From: a virus
Direction: 5' to 3' (one strand)
DNA length: 28,828 nt
Virus record (IMG/VR): IMGVR_UViG_3300003321_000207
Span: 1 to 28,828 of that record
This document shows, in pieces, positions 6,681-14,573 of the stretch. Position 1 is the stretch's first letter. Every line of letters begins with the position of its first letter. The notes under the pieces were generated by a model. It was given only the letters and a program-made list of their open reading frames with translations, made no database searches and had not been told where the DNA came from. Made by a program: the position numbers and the translations under genes.

Positions 6681-7823
6681 ATGTTTGAAGAAACGGCGAC
6701 CGTGGAACCAACCCAAGGTCAAGAATCATCCGAAAGCCCTGAGGCAGTTCTTCAGTTAGATGAAAGCAGCGCCGAACCTGAAGAGCAGCAGCAGGCCGAA
6801 GATTCCACTGCTTCCGAGCAGGAACAGTCATCCGACGAGAGCGCCTACCAACTGCCCGATGAGCAGTCCAAGGTGTTTCCGGACAACGTTCTGCTGGAAT
6901 ACGCAGAGAACCGATATCAAGAGCTTGCGAAAGCACTGAAGGACTCGAATCTTCCGGAACCAACCCGGAACCAGATTCGCCAGATTCTTCACGACAAGCT
7001 CAATACCGACATTCACATTGCGAAGCTGAACGAAAGCACAGAGGAGACGGAGGAATCCGAAGAGGAAGAATCCGAAGAGCAGCAGGAGGCTAAGCCCGAC
7101 CAGGCCCAGACATGGGCTCAGGTGGAAGAACGGCTTAACCATGTGGTCGATGAGATCACCGACCCTGCTGTTGCTGTTCAGTTTGTCGAGAGGCTCGGGA
7201 AAGCAGATGCCATCAAGGACCCTAAGGAGCGGGCAATCGCTGTCACCAAAGCACTGACATTTGGCATGGCCAATGCAATGCGTGACCTTCTGCCAGCATT
7301 CCTTAACGGTCAGGATGGATATCTGAACCGGCATATCGGCGACTGGATGGAAAAGAACTTTGAAGGGTTTGGCGAGTCATACAAAAGTACCTCGTATGCA
7401 AATACGTGGAACAGCGTGCTCTCCGCTGACCCCAAGTTCAAGGACCTCCCGGCTTACGGAACCGAGGAATGGAAAGCAGCGGCTCAAGAGGCTGCTGGGA
7501 TACTTCCCGGTTTCGAGAATGCCGTCTTCACTGATCCGCGTACCGGCAAGCCACTGTCCCCAATGCAGAACTTCCGCAAAAAGGCAGAGGCTATGGCCAA
7601 CATACTGACCAACGCCAGAGGGAAGGTGGTGGCAGAGGTGGCCAAGGCTGTAGAGACCGGAAAACGGGTTGCCAAGGACAATGCTTCACGCAAAGCGAAT
7701 GCCAATCTCGGCGCTGGCCACTCCAAAGGACAGCTCGCCACCCAGACGGGCATCGATCCGCTCAAGAACGCGTTGGCGTCATTGAAATCGGATTCTGATC
7801 CGTTTGCTTCGTTGAGGGGATAA
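6681..7823 (+). CDS. Probable scaffolding protein
   Basis: The 380-residue protein has a very acidic, Glu/Gln/Ser-rich N-terminal third (about residues 1-60, and a second acidic run ETEESEEEESEEQQEA at about 120-135). A helical middle and a basic, Ala/Lys-rich C-terminus follow. An acidic disordered start with a basic helical end, immediately upstream of the major capsid gene, is the usual look of a phage scaffold, which guides procapsid assembly and then leaves. No sequence family is recognised with certainty. The ATG at 6681 has a strong site, AGGAGAG. Two AACCAAC-loop hairpins lie inside its coding sequence. Confidence 0.72.
   Translation: MFEETATVEPTQGQESSESPEAVLQLDESSAEPEEQQQAEDSTASEQEQSSDESAYQLPDEQSKVFPDNVLLEYAENRYQELAKALKDSNLPEPTRNQIRQILHDKLNTDIHIAKLNESTEETEESEEEESEEQQEAKPDQAQTWAQVEERLNHVVDEITDPAVAVQFVERLGKADAIKDPKERAIAVTKALTFGMANAMRDLLPAFLNGQDGYLNRHIGDWMEKNFEGFGESYKSTSYANTWNSVLSADPKFKDLPAYGTEEWKAAAQEAAGILPGFENAVFTDPRTGKPLSPMQNFRKKAEAMANILTNARGKVVAEVAKAVETGKRVAKDNASRKANANLGAGHSKGQLATQTGIDPLKNALASLKSDSDPFASLRG
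6699..6719 (+). promoter_or_regulatory. RNA hairpin with AACCAAC loop inside the scaffold start region
   Basis: Codons 7-13 of the scaffold gene can form ACC-G-TGG pairing with CCA-A-GGT (six pairs, one G-A mismatch) around the loop AACCAAC. It is the second copy in tandem with 6648-6666. Confidence 0.4.
6952..6970 (+). promoter_or_regulatory. RNA hairpin with AACCAAC loop within the scaffold coding sequence
   Basis: A perfect 6-bp stem, TTCCGG with CCGGAA, closes the loop AACCAAC. The stem differs from those at 6648 and 9079 while the loop is identical. Confidence 0.4.
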
Positions 7824-7833
7824 AGAGTTAGTC

Positions 7834-7861
7834 CGGAAAGCCAACCACAATGGCAAATCCG
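7834..7861 (+). promoter_or_regulatory. Hairpin enclosing the capsid start codon
   Basis: CGGA pairs with TCCG and, across a small A-rich internal loop, GCC pairs with GGC. The ATG at 7850 lies at the edge of the loop AACCACAAT. The capsid gene has no strong ribosome site apart from GGAAA in this stem, so opening of the hairpin could tune translation. The loop starts with AACCAC, like the element at 15-28. Confidence 0.35.
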
Positions 7862-9043
7862 CAGAGCTTTAATACGTTTGTCACGGAAGCATCGAACGTC
7901 CGTGATGTCGCGGAGGACATGCTGTATCTCGATGAGAACCGCACCGTCCTCTACACCCTTACCAATGCGGCCAAGCGCAAGAAGAACGCGACTGCCCCCC
8001 GCATTGAGTGGTTTGAAGAAAATGACCTTGGCATGATCGGTACCGTCTCGAACGGTACGACTGCCTATTCGTCCGTCGCTACCGGGATCTTCGTTACCGA
8101 CGTGACCTTGTTCGGCGTAAATGATGTCGTGCAAGTGGCGCGTGCGGTCGGCACCAACTCGCAGCAGGGAGAGTTCTTGCTGGTGAGCGCCGTTTCCGGT
8201 ACCACCAATGGAACGCTGACTGTATCCCGCGGCTTTGCAGGTTCAACCGCAGACACCGTTGGCGCAACCAACACGCTGAAGATTCTCGGTGTGGCCACTA
8301 CAGAAAACGGCTCCATCGACAATCCCCGCGTTCCTGCAAGGGTCAACAAGACCTCCGGCTGCCAGATTTTTGAGTGGCCGATTCAGGTAACGAGAACCGG
8401 AGCTGCCACGAAAGTCTACACGGCACCGCAGGGCGACCGTGCTGACAAGCAGAGTCTCGGCATGCGCCGCCAGAAGTTGGAAATCGAGAATGCCGGACTG
8501 TTCGGTCGGTTCTCCGAGACGCTGTCTTCCCCTGGTTCGCGTTGGACATCGATGGGTGTGCGGTCCATCATCGCGACCAACGTGACCGATGCTGGTGGCA
8601 CCCTCACCTACCAGACGTTCCTCCCGTTCAGCCGTACGGCTTTCCGGTATGGAGCCTCTGAAAAGCTGCTGATGGCTGGCCCGATTGTGAAGGAAGGGCT
8701 GGACTTCACCGCTGGCAACAAGATTCTGGCGCAGGCTGGAGCCAGCGTTCATGGCGTGCAGTTGAAGCGCTACCTGACGCCCAACGGCACCTGGAATCTT
8801 GCAACCAACTACAACATGGACGCCAACTCGGACTTGGGCGATGAGGCCATTGGAGTTGATCTGGCCTCAGTCGAGTACTGCCCGCTGGTCAACAACGGTC
8901 AGAACCTGGATACCAAGATTTTCCAGGACTACGACCCGACCAACCCCAAGCTGATTAAGGACCTGGTGTTCACGCAGGCAGGCTGGAGGATTCGCCATGA
9001 GGCGCGTCACGCCCGCCTGTACGACGTATCGTCTTACGCCTGA
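7850..9043 (+). CDS. Major capsid protein, DUF5309 / SU10 type (HK97 fold)
   Basis: The 397-residue protein lies straight after the scaffold gene. It matches the DUF5309 family of SU10-like major capsid proteins: an N-terminal helix and E-loop-like region (AKRKKNATAPRIEWFEE), a beta-rich insertion with TNGTLTVSRGFAGSTAD (about residues 120-140), a conserved middle helix QSLGMRRQKLEIE (about 200-212), and a C-terminal segment ending in GWRIRHEARHARLYDVSSY. Family members form the icosahedral or elongated shell of podoviruses such as SU10. The assignment is from recalled family pattern plus context. The start codon ATG 7850 is preceded by only a weak ribosome site. Confidence 0.88.
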   Translation: MANPQSFNTFVTEASNVRDVAEDMLYLDENRTVLYTLTNAAKRKKNATAPRIEWFEENDLGMIGTVSNGTTAYSSVATGIFVTDVTLFGVNDVVQVARAVGTNSQQGEFLLVSAVSGTTNGTLTVSRGFAGSTADTVGATNTLKILGVATTENGSIDNPRVPARVNKTSGCQIFEWPIQVTRTGAATKVYTAPQGDRADKQSLGMRRQKLEIENAGLFGRFSETLSSPGSRWTSMGVRSIIATNVTDAGGTLTYQTFLPFSRTAFRYGASEKLLMAGPIVKEGLDFTAGNKILAQAGASVHGVQLKRYLTPNGTWNLATNYNMDANSDLGDEAIGVDLASVEYCPLVNNGQNLDTKIFQDYDPTNPKLIKDLVFTQAGWRIRHEARHARLYDVSSYA

Positions 9044-9078
9044 GTTCCTGAGATCAGCAGGAATGACGGCCTGAACAT

Positions 9079-9103
9079 GGGGGCCGGAACCAACCCGGCT
9101 CCC
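9079..9103 (+). promoter_or_regulatory. Strong RNA hairpin with AACCAAC loop downstream of the capsid gene
   Basis: A 9-bp stem (GGGGGCCGG with CCGGCTCCC, one G-T pair) closes the loop AACCAAC in the 83-nt gap between capsid and the next gene. It is the most stable member of the set at 6648, 6699 and 6952. No U-run follows, so a terminator is not the best reading. An mRNA-stabilising, processing or protein-binding element is possible. Confidence 0.5.
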
Positions 9104-9126
9104 AACTTCTGAAAGGAACAGTGAAT

Positions 9127-9657
9127 ATGGAAACAATGGAATTCAAGAAGAAATGCATCGACTGCGATGCTGATGTCCAGTTTGACGGCAGCGATCAGGA
9201 ATATAACGGCTTTGGGCCGTGCAGGAAGCATCCCGGAAAGCATCGGGTAGAAGGCGTTATCTTCTATCACTCTGGCGCTTTGGACATTCAGGATCAGCGC
9301 GACCGGCGCAAATTTTCTCCTCAGATCACCCTGGTTCCGGGCCGCGAAAAGATTGATCCCGTCAGCGGTGCTCGTCTTGTTGCGGTGAAGCCCCTAATGG
9401 TGCAGTTCTTCGACGGAAAATACGAGACGGAAGACCCTGAAGTCCAGTTTTATCTCTACGCCAACCGGCAGTGCGCTACGGGACCAGAAGGCGAACGCAT
9501 GTGGCGCGAGATTTATCTGAACGAGTCGCAGAGAAATGCAATCCTGGATGCCGAGAACAAGGAACTTGAAGCCAAGCACCGCAAACTCCGCGAAGAAGTG
9601 AGCATGCTTGAGCAGGTGAAAGCCAACACCAAGGCCGGAAAGGCCGCGAGCGTCTAG
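9127..9657 (+). CDS. Hypothetical protein with N-terminal cysteine knuckle
   Basis: About 176 residues. The N-terminus has CIDCDADVQF and, some 20 residues on, GPCRKHPGKH, a possible zinc site of Cys/His ligands. A beta-rich middle (VAVKPLMVQFFDGKYETED) follows, and then a C-terminal coiled coil from about residue 140. ATG 9127 is preferred over an in-frame GTG at 9121 because AAGGA (9113-9117) is then 9 nt away. Its position after the capsid gene suggests a minor head or neck protein; no family recognised. Confidence 0.6.
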   Translation: METMEFKKKCIDCDADVQFDGSDQEYNGFGPCRKHPGKHRVEGVIFYHSGALDIQDQRDRRKFSPQITLVPGREKIDPVSGARLVAVKPLMVQFFDGKYETEDPEVQFYLYANRQCATGPEGERMWREIYLNESQRNAILDAENKELEAKHRKLREEVSMLEQVKANTKAGKAASV

Positions 9658-9658
9658 C

Positions 9659-10165
9659 GTGGCAATCTGCGGAGGCTGTGGGGCAGAAACTCGGCGAATC
9701 ACCGTCACCATGACCTCTGGCGGTGGCAAGAAATTCCTTGCCGATGGAGAGCGCAAGGAAATCTGCCCATCGTGTGCGCCAGAGCAGTTCCAAGAGCCAT
9801 TCAGCGGACCCGCTGACCGTCGTCTGTGGCACGAGCATGAGGCTGCTCCGCAGCTCTACCACCGTCGTCCAGATGGATTCCTTGAGTTAAACGACTCTCC
9901 CAAGGCCGACCTGATGGCCGCATGGGAGCAGGATCCGGATGAGGAAGTCAGAGCCAAGGCTGCAGCGAGAAAGCGGGCGCAGAGACGCACTCGCCCGCTT
10001 GAGTCATGGGAAATAGAGCAGGCGGATCGGGTCTGGCGGCCGATAGTTAAGCAGCAGGCAGATGACCTCCGCAAGCAGGCCGAAGGCGATGAACTCTACA
10101 CCCAGAACCTTATCGAGAAACTGATTCGAGATGAGCGAGACAAAGCCAAGCCAGCCATCAATTAA
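9659..10165 (+). CDS. Hypothetical zinc-ribbon protein
   Basis: 168 residues. Two CxxC pairs (ICGGCG near residue 4, ICPSCA near 37) frame a beta hairpin and form a plausible zinc ribbon. The rest is charged and helical with an Arg-rich stretch (ARKRAQRRTRP). The GTG start at 9659 is one base after the preceding stop. The end overlaps the glycosyltransferase gene by 35 nt. No function is assigned. Confidence 0.6.
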   Translation: MAICGGCGAETRRITVTMTSGGGKKFLADGERKEICPSCAPEQFQEPFSGPADRRLWHEHEAAPQLYHRRPDGFLELNDSPKADLMAAWEQDPDEEVRAKAAARKRAQRRTRPLESWEIEQADRVWRPIVKQQADDLRKQAEGDELYTQNLIEKLIRDERDKAKPAIN

Positions 10166-11822
10166 TCCATACGATCTGGAGCAGGCGCGCAAGAAAGTCA
10201 GGCACCTGCTTAGGTCCAATGAGGGCGTCATTGCCTTCAGAGAAGGACTTCTGCTGACACAGGAAGGGCGTGGGCTGGTCAAGCAGGAGTTTGGAATATC
10301 GGTAGTGCATCGGGATGAGCCGCGAAAGCCCATCGTGGCTATATGTATCCCCACCCACAAGAAGCCAGAGAACGAAACCGGAAGTGCGCTGGACAAGATG
10401 CTTCCGGTGGCACGAGAAGTATGCCATCCGACGATGCGTCCTCTGGTCGCTTCGTCAGTTGTCCACTGGGTCAGAAATCAGCTATTGGCAACGCTATACG
10501 CTTCCGATGTTCCCTTTGATTACGTCCTTTTCATGGACGACGACATGGTCCCTCCACCCGATGCGTTGAACGTCCTCTTGAGCAGAAAGGTAGACGTGAT
10601 AGGCGCAGTTTGCACCGTGAGGCAAGACCCGCCACTTCCCAACGCCAGACACTTCAATGAAGAACGGAAGTACTTCCAGACCGCAGATATTGACAGGCCG
10701 GGAGTGTGGAAGGTGGGAGCCATCGGAACGGGGTTCATGCTCATCAGCAAAAAGGCGCTGGACGATATCGGAGAGTACACCCTGTCGCAAAGGTACTTCC
10801 GTGAACGTCTCGGCATGGCAAAGCAATTTGCCGACCAGCGGGAAATGTCAGAGAGGCAGAGAGCGTCCAAAGACCACAATAAGTTCTGGTTCGAGTTCCT
10901 TAAAGACCCGTCGTCTGGGGAGCTTGGTGAAGACATTTCATTCTGCTTAAAAGCAAGAGAGTGCGGCTACGAGATTTATGCCGATTCGACTATCCAAGTC
11001 GGCCACGTTGGCAATTATGCGTACAGTCTTGAGGACTACTGGTACTACCGTGGCGAGGCCGTGCAGAGAGGGCTCGTAGTTCCGGTGGCTAGCCAGCATG
11101 TCATTGCAGAGTACACGTCAGACACTCGTATCTCGTTGCTGGTCCCAACCCGCGGCCGTCCTGACAATATTGTGCGGCTGCTGAACTCCCTGCATGAAAC
11201 GAGCCACGTTATGCCAGAGATTGTCTTCAGGATTGATGACGATGACGAAGCAAGCAAGTCTGCTCTGGATCAGTTACGGGCCTCTGGAGAGCCAGTGGAG
11301 TACGTGTGTGGGCCTCGAGGAACGATGACCACGTACTGGAATGAAGCCTCCACGATTGCGCGTGGGGATGTCATGATGTTCGCTGCCGACGATCTTGTAT
11401 TTCGCACAAAAGGGTGGGATTCGCTAGTGCGCAAGACATTTGACGAGCACCCAGACAAGCTGATTTTCGCCCATGGGGACGATGGGTATTGGGGAGCTAA
11501 GTTCGGTACGCACGGCTTCCTGCATCGCAAGTGGGTTGACGCCATCGGATATGTTCTCCCTCCATACTTCTCGTCGGACTTCGGCGACACATGGATAAAC
11601 GATGTCGCAAATGCTCTTGAGCGGCGGGTGGTTCTTCCCATCGTGACCGAACACATGCATTTCCTGTTCGGCAAAGCGCAAAAAGACCAGACATATTCTG
11701 AGAGACTGGCGCGTGGAGATAGGGACGGCGTTCAGGAGCTTTACTCCCGTATGGAGCCTAAACGCGCGGAAGACGTGGAAAAGTTGAGGGCCGCACTCTA
11801 TACGGAGGCGGTTGTTGGCTAA
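10131..11822 (+). CDS. Two-domain GT-A glycosyltransferase
   Basis: The 563-residue protein has two glycosyltransferase-like domains in a row. Domain 1 (about residues 65-310) begins with VAICIPTHKKPEN, has a DxD-type metal and nucleotide-sugar site in FMDDDM (about 136-138) and ends with the ED-like GELGEDISFCLKARECGYEIY. Domain 2 (about 330-550) restarts with ISLLVPTRGRPDNI and has FAADDL at about 418-423. Both are GT-A folds that move a sugar from a nucleotide sugar to an acceptor. The acceptor is unknown: virion protein, host surface glycan or a small molecule. Domain 2 has only DD where domain 1 has DDD and may bind rather than catalyse. Overlapping reading frames link it to the radical SAM gene downstream. 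Confidence 0.8.
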   Translation: MSETKPSQPSINPYDLEQARKKVRHLLRSNEGVIAFREGLLLTQEGRGLVKQEFGISVVHRDEPRKPIVAICIPTHKKPENETGSALDKMLPVAREVCHPTMRPLVASSVVHWVRNQLLATLYASDVPFDYVLFMDDDMVPPPDALNVLLSRKVDVIGAVCTVRQDPPLPNARHFNEERKYFQTADIDRPGVWKVGAIGTGFMLISKKALDDIGEYTLSQRYFRERLGMAKQFADQREMSERQRASKDHNKFWFEFLKDPSSGELGEDISFCLKARECGYEIYADSTIQVGHVGNYAYSLEDYWYYRGEAVQRGLVVPVASQHVIAEYTSDTRISLLVPTRGRPDNIVRLLNSLHETSHVMPEIVFRIDDDDEASKSALDQLRASGEPVEYVCGPRGTMTTYWNEASTIARGDVMMFAADDLVFRTKGWDSLVRKTFDEHPDKLIFAHGDDGYWGAKFGTHGFLHRKWVDAIGYVLPPYFSSDFGDTWINDVANALERRVVLPIVTEHMHFLFGKAQKDQTYSERLARGDRDGVQELYSRMEPKRAEDVEKLRAALYTEAVVG

Positions 11823-13269
11823 GGTCATCGTCATAGACAGTCCGAGCTGGCACCTGTTCGCTCCGGGACAGTTTCTTCATCTTGGGATTCTGTATCTGGC
11901 CGGATCGTTGAGAGCTGCTGGCCATGATGTGGAGGTACTGGATTGCCATAAGGTCACAAGCTGGGACGCTGAGTTATCACAACTCACGCTTCATCCTGAC
12001 CGGATGCCAGCATGTGACGTTCTTGGGGTTTCGGCCACGACTGCTAACGTCCACTGGGGCCGAGAAATGGCCATGGCGTGGCCAGCGAAGTACAAGGTTC
12101 TGGGAGGATCACACGCCACTAACATCCTTCGCGGGCCGCACGAGCGATTCAAGAAGCCCAGCTACTTCGAGGGCTTCGATTACATGATTATTGAAGAATG
12201 CGAAGAGTCCTTTGTCCAGTTCTGCAACGCCGTGGATAAGGGAATCGAGCCCCGATGTCAGCTTATCCCGCAGATTCCAGACCTGTGCTGGTTCGATTCA
12301 TCTGGAGCATTGCACCGCAATCAGCATCTTGGTCTTCCGGAGGTCACCAAACTTCCCCGTCCAGCATTTGATCTGTGGAACAGGAACAGCGAGTTTTATG
12401 GTGGGGGATTGTCGGCCAACGGCTATGACCGCAAGCTGGACATGAACCGCGCACTCACCGCCTCTTTGTTTACAGCACGAGGCTGTCCATACGGATGCAA
12501 GTTCTGCGCCGATGCCAGAACCAAGGTGCGAGAGGAAACGCTAGAGCAAATCATTCAGGATGTGCGGACGCTCGCCGACATGGGAGTCAGGGCAATCCGT
12601 ATTCAGGACGATGTGCTGACAATCAAGGACAAACGGTGCCGCCAGTTGGCCGACATATTCCATGACCACGGAATGACATGGCGTGGCAATACACGCGTCA
12701 ACCTCGTTGATCCCGGTCTGTTTAAGTACATGGCCAGCAAGGGATGCGTAGAGCTTGGATTTGGCGTGGAGCATGCCGACCCGCGAATGCTGAAAATCAT
12801 GGACAAGGGCACCACTCCGGAGAAGAACACGGCTGGCATAAGAATGTGTCAGGATGCCGGAATGGTGGCCAAGGCTTTTCTCTTGATTGGGTTTCCAGGA
12901 GAGACCGAAGAATCCATTGAGAACATGAAGAAATGGATTCTAGAGACACGGCCGAGTGCATGTGCATGGTCTCTCTTCCAGCCATTCCCTGGATCGGATG
13001 TGTGGAACCATCCTGAGCGGTACGGAGTAGAACTGCCCGACAATGCCTTTGACCGCTTCTGGCAGATGGGGCTTGAGGGCACTGACGATGAATTGGTCCT
13101 TGATCTTCCCGATTTCCCGAAGCACAAAGTCAGACAGGCGCGCCGCGAGATAGGCGAGCTCATCGACAGAGAGATTGGCCATCGCGACCGCCGGCGAATT
13201 GATGCGGGCGGACCATGGGGAAATGGCGTACACGCCGCGCCTGCCAGCGAACCAATGATGATCGCGTAA
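11815..13269 (+). CDS. B12-binding-type radical SAM enzyme
   Basis: About 485 residues. The N-terminal 150 form a cobalamin-binding-like Rossmann domain (FLHLGILYLAGSLRAAGHDVEVLDCH). The cluster site CPYGCKFC follows (Cys at about 224, 228, 231), then a TIM-barrel part with a Gly-rich step (ELGFGVEHADPRMLKIMDKG) and LLIGFPGETEES, both typical of class B radical SAM proteins. The DxHxxG motif that ligates cobalt is not evident, as in many family members. Such enzymes methylate, rearrange or oxidise substrates, often sugars or lipids. Between a glycosyltransferase and a sugar dehydratase, a sugar substrate is the best guess. The start is TTG: GGAGG at 11804-11808 favours 11815 over the adjacent TTG at 11812. 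Confidence 0.85.
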   Translation: MAKVIVIDSPSWHLFAPGQFLHLGILYLAGSLRAAGHDVEVLDCHKVTSWDAELSQLTLHPDRMPACDVLGVSATTANVHWGREMAMAWPAKYKVLGGSHATNILRGPHERFKKPSYFEGFDYMIIEECEESFVQFCNAVDKGIEPRCQLIPQIPDLCWFDSSGALHRNQHLGLPEVTKLPRPAFDLWNRNSEFYGGGLSANGYDRKLDMNRALTASLFTARGCPYGCKFCADARTKVREETLEQIIQDVRTLADMGVRAIRIQDDVLTIKDKRCRQLADIFHDHGMTWRGNTRVNLVDPGLFKYMASKGCVELGFGVEHADPRMLKIMDKGTTPEKNTAGIRMCQDAGMVAKAFLLIGFPGETEESIENMKKWILETRPSACAWSLFQPFPGSDVWNHPERYGVELPDNAFDRFWQMGLEGTDDELVLDLPDFPKHKVRQARREIGELIDREIGHRDRRRIDAGGPWGNGVHAAPASEPMMIA

Positions 13270-13308
13270 CACCTACCCACCTTCCAACATTAATCAGCGG
13301 AGACAAGC

Positions 13309-14298
13309 ATGAGAGTTCTTGTAACTGGAATCTCTGGATTCCTCGGCGGATACCTTGCCGAGAGGCTCATCAAAGAAGGTCATGAGGTTGCTGGCTATGC
13401 CCGGCAATCTAACCGACTAAACCATCCTGCGTTCCAGCGGCTTCTGGGGCGGGTGCGGATGTATTACGGCTCTCTGACCGACGTGCATTCGGTCAACTGG
13501 ATGCTGCGTGACCTGCAACCGGAAGCGATTTTCCATCTGGGGGCGGTCTCTCCAGTCGCCTACTCGTTTGACCACGCGCAGGAGGTTACCGAGACGAACT
13601 ATCTGGGCAGTGTGAATCTGTTTGAAGGAGCACTGCGTGAGTGTAACGGCCTCAAGAGAGTGGTATTCGCCAGCTCCATGGAGACCTACGGCCACAATCC
13701 CAAGCGAGAAGCATTTGTAGAGACTGATGCTCAGATGCCAGCGGCCCCATATGCCGTCGCTAAAGTGGCAGCTGAGAAGTACATTCAGTATCTCTATTAC
13801 GCCCACCGCTTTCCGGGAGTAGCCATCCGGCAGACCAATGCGTATGGCCGAAAGGAAAATGACTACTTCGTAGTTGAGGCAATCATCACGCAGATGCTCA
13901 AGGGGAGCGTGTGCAATCTCGGCGATCCGCGCCCGGTTCGCAACTTCATTTTTGTCGATGACCTGCTCGATCTGTATATGAAGCTGCTGTATGCAGGACA
14001 CGAAGTGGATGGAGAAGTCTTTAACACCGGACCAGACAACGGTCTGACCATCGAACAGTTGGCACAGAAAATATCCGGCCTCATTGGCTGGAAAGGGCAG
14101 ATTAATTGGGGCACGCGCCCTGTTCGTCCGGGAGAGATTTTCTATCTAAATTCATCGCCTGCCAAGGCGTACCAGTTTCTCGGATGGGAACCGCAGGTAA
14201 GCCTATCTGAAGGGCTGTCCAGAACCATTGAGATCTGGGCGGAGAATCTCGGCGTAAAGTCGGTTGTCCAGTCCTTCTACCGGGGCGAATTGGTCTGA
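13309..14298 (+). CDS. NAD-dependent sugar epimerase/dehydratase (extended SDR)
   Basis: The 329-residue protein has the complete marks of an extended short-chain dehydrogenase acting on nucleotide sugars: the nucleotide-binding GISGFLG (residues 7-13), catalytic Ser in FASSMETYG (about 122-123), YAVAK with Tyr148 and Lys152, and a C-terminal substrate region with RPVRNFIFVDD and RPGEIFYLNSSPAKA. The length is normal. It resembles GDP-mannose 4,6-dehydratases and UDP-glucose epimerases; which sugar it uses cannot be read from the sequence. Its stop overlaps the next start (TGATG). It probably supplies or modifies the sugar used by the preceding two enzymes. Confidence 0.88.
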   Translation: MRVLVTGISGFLGGYLAERLIKEGHEVAGYARQSNRLNHPAFQRLLGRVRMYYGSLTDVHSVNWMLRDLQPEAIFHLGAVSPVAYSFDHAQEVTETNYLGSVNLFEGALRECNGLKRVVFASSMETYGHNPKREAFVETDAQMPAAPYAVAKVAAEKYIQYLYYAHRFPGVAIRQTNAYGRKENDYFVVEAIITQMLKGSVCNLGDPRPVRNFIFVDDLLDLYMKLLYAGHEVDGEVFNTGPDNGLTIEQLAQKISGLIGWKGQINWGTRPVRPGEIFYLNSSPAKAYQFLGWEPQVSLSEGLSRTIEIWAENLGVKSVVQSFYRGELV

Positions 14299-14573
14299 TG
14301 GCCAAGACGCCTGCGCCGTTCAACGTAAGTTCTGCAGCATTTACCCCGTACACGGTGGCAACCGTCTGCCGCAAGATCATCGTGTGTGAGGTCAATCAGG
14401 CTGGCACGACTGATTATCTGGTGGCTTATCCGACACAGAGCGATGGGCCGCGCACACGTCCTGCGGGCAAGGAGTTCACGTTCGAGCCTGGCAGGCCAAT
14501 GCAGCCTGGAGAAGTTCCTTTTTACCTCAAGACTGTTTCGGGGTCAGTGAATTTCGACGCTGACGAGCAATGA
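14298..14573 (+). CDS. Hypothetical small beta-rich protein
   Basis: 91 residues, mostly short beta strands, with no membrane segment (TDYLVAYPTQSDGPRTRPAG; FEPGRPMQPGEVPFYL). The start overlaps the dehydratase stop and the end overlaps the fiber gene by 4 nt (ATGA), so it is part of the same transcript. A small virion component, such as a fiber-base or decoration protein, is possible but only by position. Confidence 0.5.
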   Translation: MAKTPAPFNVSSAAFTPYTVATVCRKIIVCEVNQAGTTDYLVAYPTQSDGPRTRPAGKEFTFEPGRPMQPGEVPFYLKTVSGSVNFDADEQ

